Source: an uncultured bacterium
GTDB taxonomy: Bacteria > Bacteroidota > Bacteroidia > Bacteroidales > Bacteroidaceae
Assembly (NCBI GenBank): GCA_905216095.1
Contig: CAJMSQ010000016.1
Coordinates: forward strand, 1 to 54,025
Direction of reading: 5' to 3'
Length of the DNA: 54,025 nt
Shown: positions 26,383 to 34,085 of the stretch, in pieces
Position numbering within the stretch: position 1 is the first letter of the stretch
How the letters are laid out: each line of letters starts with the position of its first letter
Position numbers and translations under genes: made by a program
Notes under the pieces: model-generated
Database searches by the model: none
The model's input: only the letters and a program-made list of their open reading frames with translations
Told to the model about the DNA's origin: nothing

Positions 26383-26949
26383 ATGGAAGACAAGAAATAT
26401 TTTGTACATCCGTCAAGCTATATTGATGATAATGTCACTGTGGGCGATGGCACAAAGATATGGCACTTCTGCCACGTGCAGACAGGAGCATCGATTGGAC
26501 GTAACTGCTCTTTGGGACAGAACGTATACATCGGCAACAATGTCAAAATAGGCAGCGGGACGCGCATCCAAAACAATGTATCTGTGTATGAGGGGGTTGA
26601 AATCGAAAAGAATGTATTTTGCGGGGCGTCCGTTGGATTTACTAACGTAAAAACTCCACGTGCGCATTTCCCGGTGCATGGTGTATATGTCAAAACACTC
26701 ATCAAGGAAGGAGCGTCGTTAGGGGCAAACTGTACCATAATCTGCGGTCATACCGTAGGGCGCAGTGCATTGGTGGCCGCAGGTTCCGTGGTGACCAAAG
26801 ATGTCAAGGACTATGCGCTCATGGCCGGTGTGCCAGCCCGACAGATAGGATGGGTATGTGAATGCGGCCGACGGCTTGACGAAACCTTGAGATGCCCGTG
26901 CGGCAGAGAGTACTCGTCCGACGGAGAAAATCTAAAGAAAAAACACTGA
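26383..26949 (+). CDS. wbpD: UDP-GlcNAc3NA N-acetyltransferase (WbpD/WlbB-like)
   Basis: A left-handed beta-helix acyltransferase predicted to acetylate the 3-amino group of UDP-2-acetamido-3-amino-glucuronic acid with acetyl-CoA. The 188 residues show hexapeptide repeats from about 15 to 140 (VTVGDGTKIWHFCHV, ASIGRNCSLGQNVYIGNN, LGANCTIICGHTVGRSALV), the WlbB-type start and the FTNVKTPRA loop. The C terminus carries a CxC-x9-CxC ribbon (Cys159, 161, 171, 173) that could bind zinc, as in some WbpD homologues. It sits 9 bp after wbpA and 2 bp before the aminotransferase. Confidence 0.87.
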   Translation: MEDKKYFVHPSSYIDDNVTVGDGTKIWHFCHVQTGASIGRNCSLGQNVYIGNNVKIGSGTRIQNNVSVYEGVEIEKNVFCGASVGFTNVKTPRAHFPVHGVYVKTLIKEGASLGANCTIICGHTVGRSALVAAGSVVTKDVKDYALMAGVPARQIGWVCECGRRLDETLRCPCGREYSSDGENLKKKH

Positions 26950-26951
26950 CT

Positions 26952-28088
26952 ATGCAATTCAGGGACTTAAAACAGCAATATCAGGTCTTGAAAACAGACA
27001 TAGACAAGGCCATACTCGACGTGGCGGCCTCAAGTGCCTATATAATGGGACCTCAGGTAAAGGAACTTGAAAGGCAGCTGGCCGACTATGTGGGCACGAG
27101 GCATTGCATATCGTGCGCCAGCGGTACCGATGCCTTGACGCTGGCCTTGAAAGCATGGGGCATCCAACCGGGAGATGCCGTGTTTGTCCCCGATTTCACT
27201 TTCTTCTCCTCGGCAGAAGCAGTCTCATTGGAAGGAGCAACCCCTGTTTTTGTCGATGTGGACCGCAAAACCTTCAATATTGACCCGGCGGATCTCGAAA
27301 ATAAAATCGAAGCGACAATTCAGAAAGGAGAATTAACCCCGAAGGCCATCATAGCAGTTGATATGTTCGGGCTTCCCGCAAATTATCCTGTCCTCCGCAG
27401 AATCGCCTGCCGGCACAATCTGCCCATACTTGAGGACGGTGCCCAGGGCTTCGGGGGCACTATCAACGGGAAACGCAACTGTTCCTTCGGCGACATCTCC
27501 ATCACTTCGTTTTTTCCGAGCAAGCCGCTCGGGTGTTATGGCGACGGAGGGGCTTGTTTCACCGACAACGATGAATGGGCCGCGCTGATGGACTCATACC
27601 GTATGCACGGAAAAGGCGCTTCCAAATACGAAAACGTACGTATCGGCATGAACTCGCGTCTGGACACCATCCAGGCCTCCATCCTCCAAGTCAAACTGAA
27701 GGCCTTTGCCGAAGAGTCCGCAGCCATCAACAAAGCTGCGGCAGAATATACGGCCCGGCTGACAGGTATAGTGGAAATACCCGTCGTTCCGGCCGGTTTC
27801 CTGTCAAGTTGGGCACAATACACCGTCAAACTGAACAGCAAAACCGAACGTGACGGATTGCAGGCATATCTCAAAGGACAAGGAATCCCGTCAATGGTTT
27901 ACTATCCGACTCCAATGCACCGGCAGAAGGCATACGAGACTACGGATTCGTCCGAACCGGATTGTCCGGTTGCCGACAAACTGTGCGAGACTGTGCTCTC
28001 CCTGCCGATACATCCTTATATCTCATTGAAGGATATCCATGGTGTGTGCGACGCAATCAAGGCTTTCCTGCATCGGGAAAAGGAATAA
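26952..28088 (+). CDS. wbpE: UDP-GlcNAc3NA aminotransferase (WbpE/WlbC-like, DegT family)
   Basis: A pyridoxal-phosphate enzyme of the DegT/DnrJ/EryC1/StrS family, predicted to transaminate the 3-keto intermediate to the 3-amino sugar. I start at ATG 26952 (MQFRDLKQQYQVLK), giving 378 aa; the longer open frame overlaps the acetyltransferase. Family marks are SCASGTDALTLALKAWGI, FTFFSSAEAV, VDMFGLPANY, EDGAQGFGG and the Schiff-base lysine Lys191 in FFPSKPLGCYGDGGA. It acts between the WbpB-like dehydrogenase (31641) and the acetyltransferase. Confidence 0.9.
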   Translation: MQFRDLKQQYQVLKTDIDKAILDVAASSAYIMGPQVKELERQLADYVGTRHCISCASGTDALTLALKAWGIQPGDAVFVPDFTFFSSAEAVSLEGATPVFVDVDRKTFNIDPADLENKIEATIQKGELTPKAIIAVDMFGLPANYPVLRRIACRHNLPILEDGAQGFGGTINGKRNCSFGDISITSFFPSKPLGCYGDGGACFTDNDEWAALMDSYRMHGKGASKYENVRIGMNSRLDTIQASILQVKLKAFAEESAAINKAAAEYTARLTGIVEIPVVPAGFLSSWAQYTVKLNSKTERDGLQAYLKGQGIPSMVYYPTPMHRQKAYETTDSSEPDCPVADKLCETVLSLPIHPYISLKDIHGVCDAIKAFLHREKE

Positions 28089-28133
28089 ACAAACCAACAC
28101 CTCAATAAACGGAATAAAACAGGCGGAACAAGT

Positions 28134-29402
28134 ATGAAATCCGATTCAGACAATACGCTTTCTAAGAATATCCTCAAACTGATATCAGGAGAGGGTATCG
28201 GCAGGGCCATCGGATTTATGACAGCGCCGTTCATCACACGACTATACACGCCGTCAGACTTCGGGATACTTGCGGTCTTTGCCTCATTATGTGTCTTATG
28301 CTATCCCTTCTGTACGCTTAGATATACGCTCGCCATACCATTGCATTCCAATGAAAAGATTGGTATCAACTCATTGGCGGCATGTTTCCTTATACTTCTC
28401 ATCAATACCGTAATCATTGGCATCATCCTCGTTTTCTTCCATTCGCCGGTTCTTTCGTTTTTCTCTTCTGAGAACATAGATGCTTTCTGGTATTTTATTC
28501 CATTGGCATTCTTCCTCAATGGAACAGCTGAAGTCCTGTCATATTACTCCACCCGCTACCGTGACTTCTCGACCATTGCGAAAGTTACCGTGGTCCAGAA
28601 AGTAATCGGAGCATTAACAAAGATAGTTCTCGGACTGTTCCGCTTTAATGTAATCGGCCTGCTGATAGGAAACATACTGGCCGAGAGCGGAGGACTTTCC
28701 TTATACATACGCACCTATTGGAAAAGGTTGAAAGAAGGTTTCCGCAATGTGACATGGAAGAGAGTCTGTTTTGTACTAAAAAGATATATGGATTTCCCGT
28801 TATACAGGATTCCTTCTCAAATACTTCTTAAGGCTTCGGGAAGCCTACCTATTCTCTATTTTGCATGGCATTCCGGTACTGACACAACCGGTCAGATAAG
28901 TTTGGCAATAACCATGCTGTCTGTACCTGTTGCAGTTGTATGCAGGTCTGTTGGGAAAGCATTTTATGGTGAGATTGCATCGTTGGGTAGGAAAAGCGGC
29001 AAGGAGATATCCACTCTCACAGTACGGATAATGATAAGGCTGTTTGCTGTCAGCATCATCCCCTTCACGCTTATCATCTGCTTCGGACCTTGGATATTCC
29101 GGACATTCTTTGGTGCCGAATGGAGCCAATCGGGAACTTTTGCCCGTTACCTTTGTTTCTATCTGATATTCCGGTTTGTTTATAGCCCGATAAGCGACGG
29201 CATATTCAATGTATTCGAACAGCAGAAACTCGTATTTTGGCTCGAAGTGTCACGTATGGCGATTGTGGCATCGAGTATCTTTATATCTTACATCTACGAC
29301 TTTTCTGTCGCCAATACCATTATCGCTTACAGTCTCGCCCTTACGGTTCAATATATTCTCTCCATCATCCTGGTGTTTCATATTTTAAGAAGAACGTTAT
29401 GA
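28134..29402 (+). CDS. Wzx-type polysaccharide flippase
   Basis: A polytopic inner-membrane protein of the MOP/PST oligosaccharide flippase superfamily, predicted to flip undecaprenyl-linked repeat units. The 422 residues contain about 12 hydrophobic helices and the usual start (KNILKLISGEGIGRAIGFMTAPFITRLYTPSDFG), with Arg/Tyr-rich loops such as SYYSTRYRDF. The gene overlaps the next start by 4 bp. No Wzy polymerase or initiating phosphoglycosyltransferase is in the window, so the locus is either incomplete here or depends on genes elsewhere. Confidence 0.9.
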   Translation: MKSDSDNTLSKNILKLISGEGIGRAIGFMTAPFITRLYTPSDFGILAVFASLCVLCYPFCTLRYTLAIPLHSNEKIGINSLAACFLILLINTVIIGIILVFFHSPVLSFFSSENIDAFWYFIPLAFFLNGTAEVLSYYSTRYRDFSTIAKVTVVQKVIGALTKIVLGLFRFNVIGLLIGNILAESGGLSLYIRTYWKRLKEGFRNVTWKRVCFVLKRYMDFPLYRIPSQILLKASGSLPILYFAWHSGTDTTGQISLAITMLSVPVAVVCRSVGKAFYGEIASLGRKSGKEISTLTVRIMIRLFAVSIIPFTLIICFGPWIFRTFFGAEWSQSGTFARYLCFYLIFRFVYSPISDGIFNVFEQQKLVFWLEVSRMAIVASSIFISYIYDFSVANTIIAYSLALTVQYILSIILVFHILRRTL

Positions 29403-30598
29403 AAAAAAAGACTATCATTCATGTTGCCCCATTCCCTATTCAGAATATGGGGAAAGGAAAAGGAAGAGTTTCCACCTACCTACCCCTCAAGGGGTTAGTA
29501 AAAGCCGGATATGACAATATCTATATAACCAATAGCCCTTATGCAAGTCCGGACGATTCGGAACCAGGGATAGAAGTGGTTAAAATAAACGACCCGTTTA
29601 CTAAGACTAACTTTGCCTATACAAGATTATATATGTTGCTTATTTATTTCCCCATAATTTATCCGCTTTTTCTTTATCATGCCATAAGAATGGGAAAAAA
29701 CAGGAATGTGACTGTTGTCTGTTGCCATTCATATTATCTGGCCTTTGTGGGATACACACTTGCAAAAATATTTAAGGCAAAATATGTTTCGAAATTCTAT
29801 GGTATTGGAGGGCCAAGTGCTCCCGGGCATCCTGATTTACTACGTAAATCCGCTTTCTGGTATCCTTCAGATTTGTATATCATCACAAATGATGGCTCAA
29901 ATGGATATGAATATGCGCTAAAAAGAGGTGTATCTCCTGACAAGATAGCGTTCCTTCGTAATGGAATCGATAAACCGGAAAATCTAAAAAAGGACGAACG
30001 CTTGTATAAAGAACTTGCCCCAAATAATGAAAAGCTTTTACTCTCTGTCTCTCGACTTGTTAATTCAAAAAATGTAGATAAAATAATCGACGCGTTCTAT
30101 GAAGTATCGAAAATCTTACCCAATACACGATTAGTTATTGTTGGCGATGGTTTGAAACGGAAAGAGTTGGAAACAAAGGCATCCCAATTGGGTATTTCTG
30201 ACCGTATCTGTTTTGTCGGAGCAATCTATCATAAAGACGTATTCAGATATCAAAGTATTGCTGATATATTTATCAGTATGAATGGCATCAGTAGTCTTTC
30301 TAATCCTGTCTTTGAGGCAATGAGCTGTAGTAAATGTGTTATAGCCCTGGATCGAGGCACAACCCGAGAATTAATCAAGGATGGAGAAAACGGAATTGTA
30401 ATAGAATCGTTTGAAGAACTGAAAGATGCGATAATAAAACTTCTTTCAGATACGAATCTGGTTACCCGATTAGGCTTGGAAGCCAAAAAAACAATTGACA
30501 CATGGCCATCTTGGGAAGAACGAGTTCAACAGGAAATAGAACTGATAAACAGTTTATGCAGGAACAACACTCAATTAATTGCCAATAGATTAAATTAA
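29399..30598 (+). CDS. GT4-family glycosyltransferase
   Basis: A retaining GT-B glycosyltransferase acting at the cytoplasmic face. I start at ATG 29399 (MKKKTIIHVAPFPIQNMG), overlapping the flippase stop as ATGA, giving 399 aa. The C-terminal Rossmann domain shows LLSVSRLVNSKNVDKIIDAF, LVIVGDGLKRKELE and the nucleotide-sugar EX7E-like region SNPVFEAMSCSKCVIALDRG. Base composition is clearly more AT-rich than the flanking core genome, consistent with an exchanged polysaccharide cassette. Donor and acceptor sugars cannot be told. Confidence 0.9.
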   Translation: MKKKTIIHVAPFPIQNMGKGKGRVSTYLPLKGLVKAGYDNIYITNSPYASPDDSEPGIEVVKINDPFTKTNFAYTRLYMLLIYFPIIYPLFLYHAIRMGKNRNVTVVCCHSYYLAFVGYTLAKIFKAKYVSKFYGIGGPSAPGHPDLLRKSAFWYPSDLYIITNDGSNGYEYALKRGVSPDKIAFLRNGIDKPENLKKDERLYKELAPNNEKLLLSVSRLVNSKNVDKIIDAFYEVSKILPNTRLVIVGDGLKRKELETKASQLGISDRICFVGAIYHKDVFRYQSIADIFISMNGISSLSNPVFEAMSCSKCVIALDRGTTRELIKDGENGIVIESFEELKDAIIKLLSDTNLVTRLGLEAKKTIDTWPSWEERVQQEIELINSLCRNNTQLIANRLN

Positions 30599-30599
30599 G

Positions 30600-31607
30600 A
30601 TGTTGCAAAGCAAAATGGAAAAAATAGATTTTGTAATAACATGGGTAGATGACAATGACCCGATATGGCAGAATGCTTTTCATTCTTGTCTGCCTCAAAG
30701 TCAATGTACGGATGATACCAGTCATATACGTTACCGCAATTGGGACAACTTACGTTATTTGTTTCGTGGGATGGAAAAGTTTGCCCCATGGGTTAATCAG
30801 GTACATCTAATCACCTGCGGACAGATACCAAACTGGTTGAATGTTAAAGCACCAAAACTGCATTTGGTAAGACATTCGGACTATATACCAAACGAGTATC
30901 TGCCTACATTCAGTTCACGCCCTATAATACTGAACCTACACCGCATAAAAGAGTTATCCGAGCATTTCGTTTTATTCGATGATGATTGCTTTCTGATTGA
31001 CAAGGTTGAACCTGAAAGATTTTTCAGGAAAGGATTGCCATGTGACAAGGCGGCATTCAATGCTGTATCTCCTTGCAGCATTTTTACGCATAACATAGTA
31101 AATGATATAAGTATAATAAATGCTACTTTTAACAAATATGAGATGATGCGCAAACATTTTAAGAAATGGTTCTCCCTTCAGGCGGGAACCAAGCTCTTGC
31201 GTACATTATTTTTATTACCTTGGCGCCATTTTACAGGCTTTTACGATCATCACCTTCTGCAAGTTTTCCTCAAATCCACTTTTGAAGAAGTATGGGAAAA
31301 ACATGAGGATATTCTGCTCCGCACTACAGCCTCACGGTTTAGAAGTATCACTGATGTCAATTCATGGCTGATACGTTATTGGCAACTGGTTAAAGGAGAC
31401 TTTGTCCCCTTTAATGTACAAAAAGACAATGCCTATTTTACAATACAAGATGATACCTTAGATAAAATCGTGAAGACCATAGAATGCCAGAAGAAAAAGA
31501 TTGTTTGTTTGAATGACGGAGAAGTCTCCTCCTTTGAAACGGCAAAGGAACGGATAAATGCTGCTTTCCAGAAAATCTTACCGGAAAAATCATCATTCGA
31601 GAAATAA
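30600..31607 (+). CDS. Stealth-family sugar-phosphate transferase
   Basis: Stealth proteins transfer hexose-1-phosphate from a nucleotide sugar, forming phosphodiester-linked capsules; they are related to human GlcNAc-1-phosphotransferase. All conserved regions are visible: CR1 KIDFVITWVDDNDPIWQ, CR2 RYRNWDNLRYLFRGMEKFAPWV with the later PNEYLPTFSSRPIILNLHRI and the acidic FVLFDDDCFLI, CR3 near TGFYDHHLLQVF, and a short CR4-like end. The 335-residue length is typical. A start at the internal ATG 30615 (MEKIDF) is equally plausible and gives a more standard N terminus. AT-rich like the preceding GT gene. Confidence 0.88.
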   Translation: MLQSKMEKIDFVITWVDDNDPIWQNAFHSCLPQSQCTDDTSHIRYRNWDNLRYLFRGMEKFAPWVNQVHLITCGQIPNWLNVKAPKLHLVRHSDYIPNEYLPTFSSRPIILNLHRIKELSEHFVLFDDDCFLIDKVEPERFFRKGLPCDKAAFNAVSPCSIFTHNIVNDISIINATFNKYEMMRKHFKKWFSLQAGTKLLRTLFLLPWRHFTGFYDHHLLQVFLKSTFEEVWEKHEDILLRTTASRFRSITDVNSWLIRYWQLVKGDFVPFNVQKDNAYFTIQDDTLDKIVKTIECQKKKIVCLNDGEVSSFETAKERINAAFQKILPEKSSFEK

Positions 31608-31640
31608 CTGACAGGAAACCGGAATAATACTGAGAGAATA

Positions 31641-32615
31641 ATGGCAGGAAAAAATTTCGCGTTGATTGGTGCAGCAGGCTACATCGCACCACGTCACATC
31701 AAGGCCATTGCCGATACGGGCAATAACCTCGTAGCCGCTTATGACTGCTTTGACAGCGTCGGACGCCTGGACAGTTCCTTCCCTGAATGTTATTTCTTCA
31801 CAAAGGACGAACAGTTCGACCGTTTCTGCTCCGGACGGATGAAGACAGACTGCCCGCTGCACTATACGTCAATCTGTACGCCCAACCATACACACGATGC
31901 CTTTATCCGTTACGGACTGCGGCTCGGAACGGATGTCATCTGCGAGAAACCTCTTGTGCTCAACCCGGACACCATCGACGAACTGATGGATATAGAGAAG
32001 GAAACCGGGCATCAGGCATACACCATCCTGCAACTGCGTCTCCATGACTCAATCGTGGCGCTGAAGAAGAAGGTAGACGAAGGGCCTGAAGACAAAATCC
32101 ATGATGTGGACCTGACCTACATCACTTCACGGGGCAGATGGTATTACGCCTCATGGAAGGGCGACATACGCAAAAGCGGCGGCATCGCCACCAATATCGG
32201 AGTACATTTCTATGATATGCTCCAATGGATATTCGGTCCGGTGAAACAAAACATCGTGCATGTGATGAGTTTCGACCGCGTTGCCGGCTATCTGGAATTT
32301 GAGAAAGCGCGTGTACGCTACTTCCTCAGCATCAATTCCGACTGCCTGCCGGAGAACGCCGTACAGGGAGAGAAGAGAACTTACAGAACCATCCGTATTG
32401 ACGGCAGCGAATTTGAATTCAGCACAGGCTTTACCGAACTTCACACCATGAGCTACCGGAAAATCCTAAGCGGCGAGGGCTTCCGCATCAGCGAGGCCCG
32501 TAACTGCATACAGATTGTAAGCGACATACGCCATGCCACGCCCATAGGCTTAAAAGGCGACTACCATCCGCTTGCAAAGTTACCGCTCAGTGGCCACCCG
32601 CTGCAGCCGGAATGA
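31641..32615 (+). CDS. wbpB: UDP-GlcNAcA 3-dehydrogenase (WbpB/WlbA-like)
   Basis: An NAD-dependent Gfo/Idh/MocA oxidoreductase predicted to oxidise C3 of UDP-GlcNAc-uronic acid, the second step of the pathway. The 324 residues start with a Rossmann fold (NFALIGAAGYIAPRHIKAI). The family's DVICEKPLVLN (catalytic Lys in EKP) and the C-terminal sheet domain (TSRGRWYYASWKGDIRKSGGIATNIGVHFYDML) match WlbA closely. It is the last gene of the island, separated from its pathway partners by the flippase and two transferases. With wbpA, D and E it completes UDP-GlcNAc3NAcA; no C2 epimerase (WbpI) is present. Confidence 0.9.
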   Translation: MAGKNFALIGAAGYIAPRHIKAIADTGNNLVAAYDCFDSVGRLDSSFPECYFFTKDEQFDRFCSGRMKTDCPLHYTSICTPNHTHDAFIRYGLRLGTDVICEKPLVLNPDTIDELMDIEKETGHQAYTILQLRLHDSIVALKKKVDEGPEDKIHDVDLTYITSRGRWYYASWKGDIRKSGGIATNIGVHFYDMLQWIFGPVKQNIVHVMSFDRVAGYLEFEKARVRYFLSINSDCLPENAVQGEKRTYRTIRIDGSEFEFSTGFTELHTMSYRKILSGEGFRISEARNCIQIVSDIRHATPIGLKGDYHPLAKLPLSGHPLQPE

Positions 32616-32829
32616 TAAACGGCAGCCGTTCCGGACACATTGCACGGGCCTGTTTGTCCGTATGATACAGGACTTATAGCGTGCAAGTCTCCTAAAGAAG
32701 AAATAGCGTTATATCCTTAATCGTTACCATCCGCTAAAAGCCCTGAACAGGAAATAAATTCAGCGAATAACAGCAATAAAAAGGGCCTTCCGGCCAGCCC
32801 TTGTAAAGTACTAAGGCACAAAGGCTTTC

Positions 32830-32905
32830 CTACATGGCATCTACGACGAACTACATGGCTTGTAGGATGAACTATGTGCCTTGTAGGATGAACTACATGG
32901 GCAGT
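32830..32905. repeat. Tandem array of 15-bp palindromes at 21-bp period (no promoter/hairpin head)
   Basis: Four units start at 32830, 32851, 32872 and 32893: a CTACATG-G-CATGTAG-like core, then GACGAA/GATGAA spacers. The period is exactly 21 bp. They are the same palindromes found inside elements A-D, but here the promoter, conserved head and TTAACATTT ends are absent. A GGGC/GCCC hairpin with an A-run (U-run on the minus strand) is next to it at 32779-32802. Bases 32616-32829 and 32906-32997 show no gene. Confidence 0.75.
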
Positions 32906-32997
32906 CAAGCGTAACCATCCAGAACAGGCCGGCTTTTCCATAACTTTCTTGCGTGCGAATCTGGCAACAGAAACGCCATATAGGATAACCACTCGGG

Positions 32998-33017
32998 CTT
33001 ATTCAGCCTTGGGTGCT
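32998..33017. repeat. Copy of the rplQ 3' end (left direct repeat)
   Basis: CTTATTCAGCCTTGGGTGCT is identical over 20 bp to 34623-34642, which spans the rplQ stop codon and last codons. Both copies are in the same orientation, 1,625 bp apart, bracketing the toxin-antitoxin-chaperone cassette. Bases 33018-33146 contain only a short remnant-like frame ending GFSDNDTASIDNLRRQII at 33146, not assigned. Confidence 0.75.
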
Positions 33018-33162
33018 CCTCCTCACAGCGTGAACTCAGACTGCGGCCGCAGTTGCTAACCTGACAGCGGGGCGGGCAACGGTCACCCGGGCTTCTCGGA
33101 CAACGACACGGCGAGCATTGACAATCTGCGCCGGCAAATCATCTAATCACAAACGAGCCTAC

Positions 33163-33255
33163 AATAAACCTATAAGTTTATTTTATCGGCAATATATTTG
33201 TTCAACAATAAATTAAATCGTATTTTTATCCCACGAATAAACTTACAGGTTTATT
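33163..33255 (+). promoter_or_regulatory. TAC promoter with paired operator-like palindromes
   Basis: Two 20-bp imperfect palindromes of the form AATAAAC-N6-GTTTATT lie at 33163-33182 and 33236-33255. Between them is a -7 TATATTTG (33193-33200). The first overlaps the -33 region, the second overlaps the ribosome-binding region just before ATG 33259. This is the arrangement expected for autorepression by the HTH antitoxin. Confidence 0.6.
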
Positions 33256-33258
33256 TGC

Positions 33259-33387
33259 ATGAAGATTGTGCCCATATACGATGGATACATTTATAGCGTA
33301 AGCTATGATAAGAGTGGGGAGGAAACCGGACTTCGACAGCCACTTCAAGTATCTCGGCGGGAAATACAAGTATATGCTGGAGTATGA
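33259..33387 (+). pseudogene. 5' fragment of the frameshifted TAC toxin
   Basis: The ATG at 33259 directly follows the second operator and opens MKIVPIYDGYIYSVSYDKSG, a start typical of HigB/RelE-like Bacteroidetes toxins. The frame runs out at a TGA after 42 codons, while the homologous continuation is in the frame beginning at 33305. The likely slip point is the GTGGGGAGGAAA stretch (33314-33325). Confidence 0.5.
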
Positions 33388-33607
33388 ACCAATGAAATCG
33401 TATGGCACGGAATCGCCCTCACTAATCAGGCTCTATGCAGTGAAGCTGAGAGCAAATACTTACCTGATTACCGGAGGCGGCATCAAACTGGCCGACACGA
33501 TACAAAATTCACCCGGTCTGCAAGACCATGTGATAAAAAACATAGACAGGGTGAGGACCTACCTGAAAGCCAACGGCATTATGGACAGCGACGACCTGGA
33601 AGACTAA
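33305..33607 (+). CDS. HigB/RelE-like toxin of a TAC system, C-terminal part in frame
   Basis: The 100-residue frame contains a C-terminal core I recognise from Bacteroidetes RelE/HigB-superfamily toxins: LIRLYAVKLRANTYLITGGGIKLADTIQ, then an HVIKNIDRVRTYLKANGI helix. Such toxins are mRNA interferases or ribosome-dependent nucleases. Taken alone it lacks the usual first strand, which is encoded in the other frame at 33259. The toxin is therefore split by a frameshift, or the 33305 ATG gives a shortened form. The HTH antitoxin gene starts 37 bp downstream. Confidence 0.65.
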   Translation: MIRVGRKPDFDSHFKYLGGKYKYMLEYEPMKSYGTESPSLIRLYAVKLRANTYLITGGGIKLADTIQNSPGLQDHVIKNIDRVRTYLKANGIMDSDDLED

Positions 33608-33644
33608 TCATCAAGCAACAAATCACTTAAAGACGACAAACATC

Positions 33645-34076
33645 ATGGCATTTCACAAAGACAAACTCGACGCGTTGGTAACGCCTCGCAGTGAGGCTGC
33701 CATTAGACGCGCCGAAAACCGGAAAAGAAACAGAGACGCGCTGAGAAAGTCGCAAGAAATTGCACTCGTATTGCACTACCATTTGCGCAGCAAAGGCATG
33801 ACGCAGAAAGAACTGGCCGACAAATTGGGCGTAACGCCCGTTTACGTGGGAAAACTCCTGAAAGGCGGTGAAAATCTCACCCTCGAAACCATTTGCAAAC
33901 TGGAGCAATGCATCGGAGAGAACCTCGTATCCATCTGCAAACCGTATGTCTCGGCGGTGGCGGTGGCACGCGCAACGACGTTGTGTTTCTCTGCCGATGC
34001 GGAAAAGAGCGAAAAGTACCGGGAGACCGTACAGCTCAACGATTATTACGTATTCACCGACAACAATGTCGCATAA
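33645..34076 (+). CDS. XRE-family HTH antitoxin with C-terminal extension
   Basis: A 143-residue protein with a canonical Cro/C1-type helix-turn-helix at 52-90 (MTQKELADKLGVTPVYVGKLLKGG). It presumably binds the paired palindromes upstream and neutralises the toxin. The C-terminal ~50 residues after the HTH are a hydrophobic/beta extension ending in NDYYVFTDNNVA. In TAC systems such an extension is the chaperone-addiction (ChAD) segment that makes the antitoxin depend on the SecB-like partner; that role here is inferred from position. It lies 9 bp before the chaperone gene. Confidence 0.8.
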   Translation: MAFHKDKLDALVTPRSEAAIRRAENRKRNRDALRKSQEIALVLHYHLRSKGMTQKELADKLGVTPVYVGKLLKGGENLTLETICKLEQCIGENLVSICKPYVSAVAVARATTLCFSADAEKSEKYRETVQLNDYYVFTDNNVA

Positions 34077-34085
34077 AACTACGCC

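Noticed and set aside
26892..26951. Upstream start for the aminotransferase
   Set aside because: It would overlap the acetyltransferase C terminus; the ATG at 26952 gives the family start MQFRDLKQQY.
32830..32905. CRISPR array
   Set aside because: The repeat is palindromic and only 15 bp, spacers are 6 bp and nearly identical, and no cas genes are nearby.
32717..32992. 91-residue minus-strand frame with a heptad-like HVVHPT repeat
   Set aside because: The amino acid repeat comes only from the 21-bp (seven-codon) period of the palindrome array; no promoter or homologous features.
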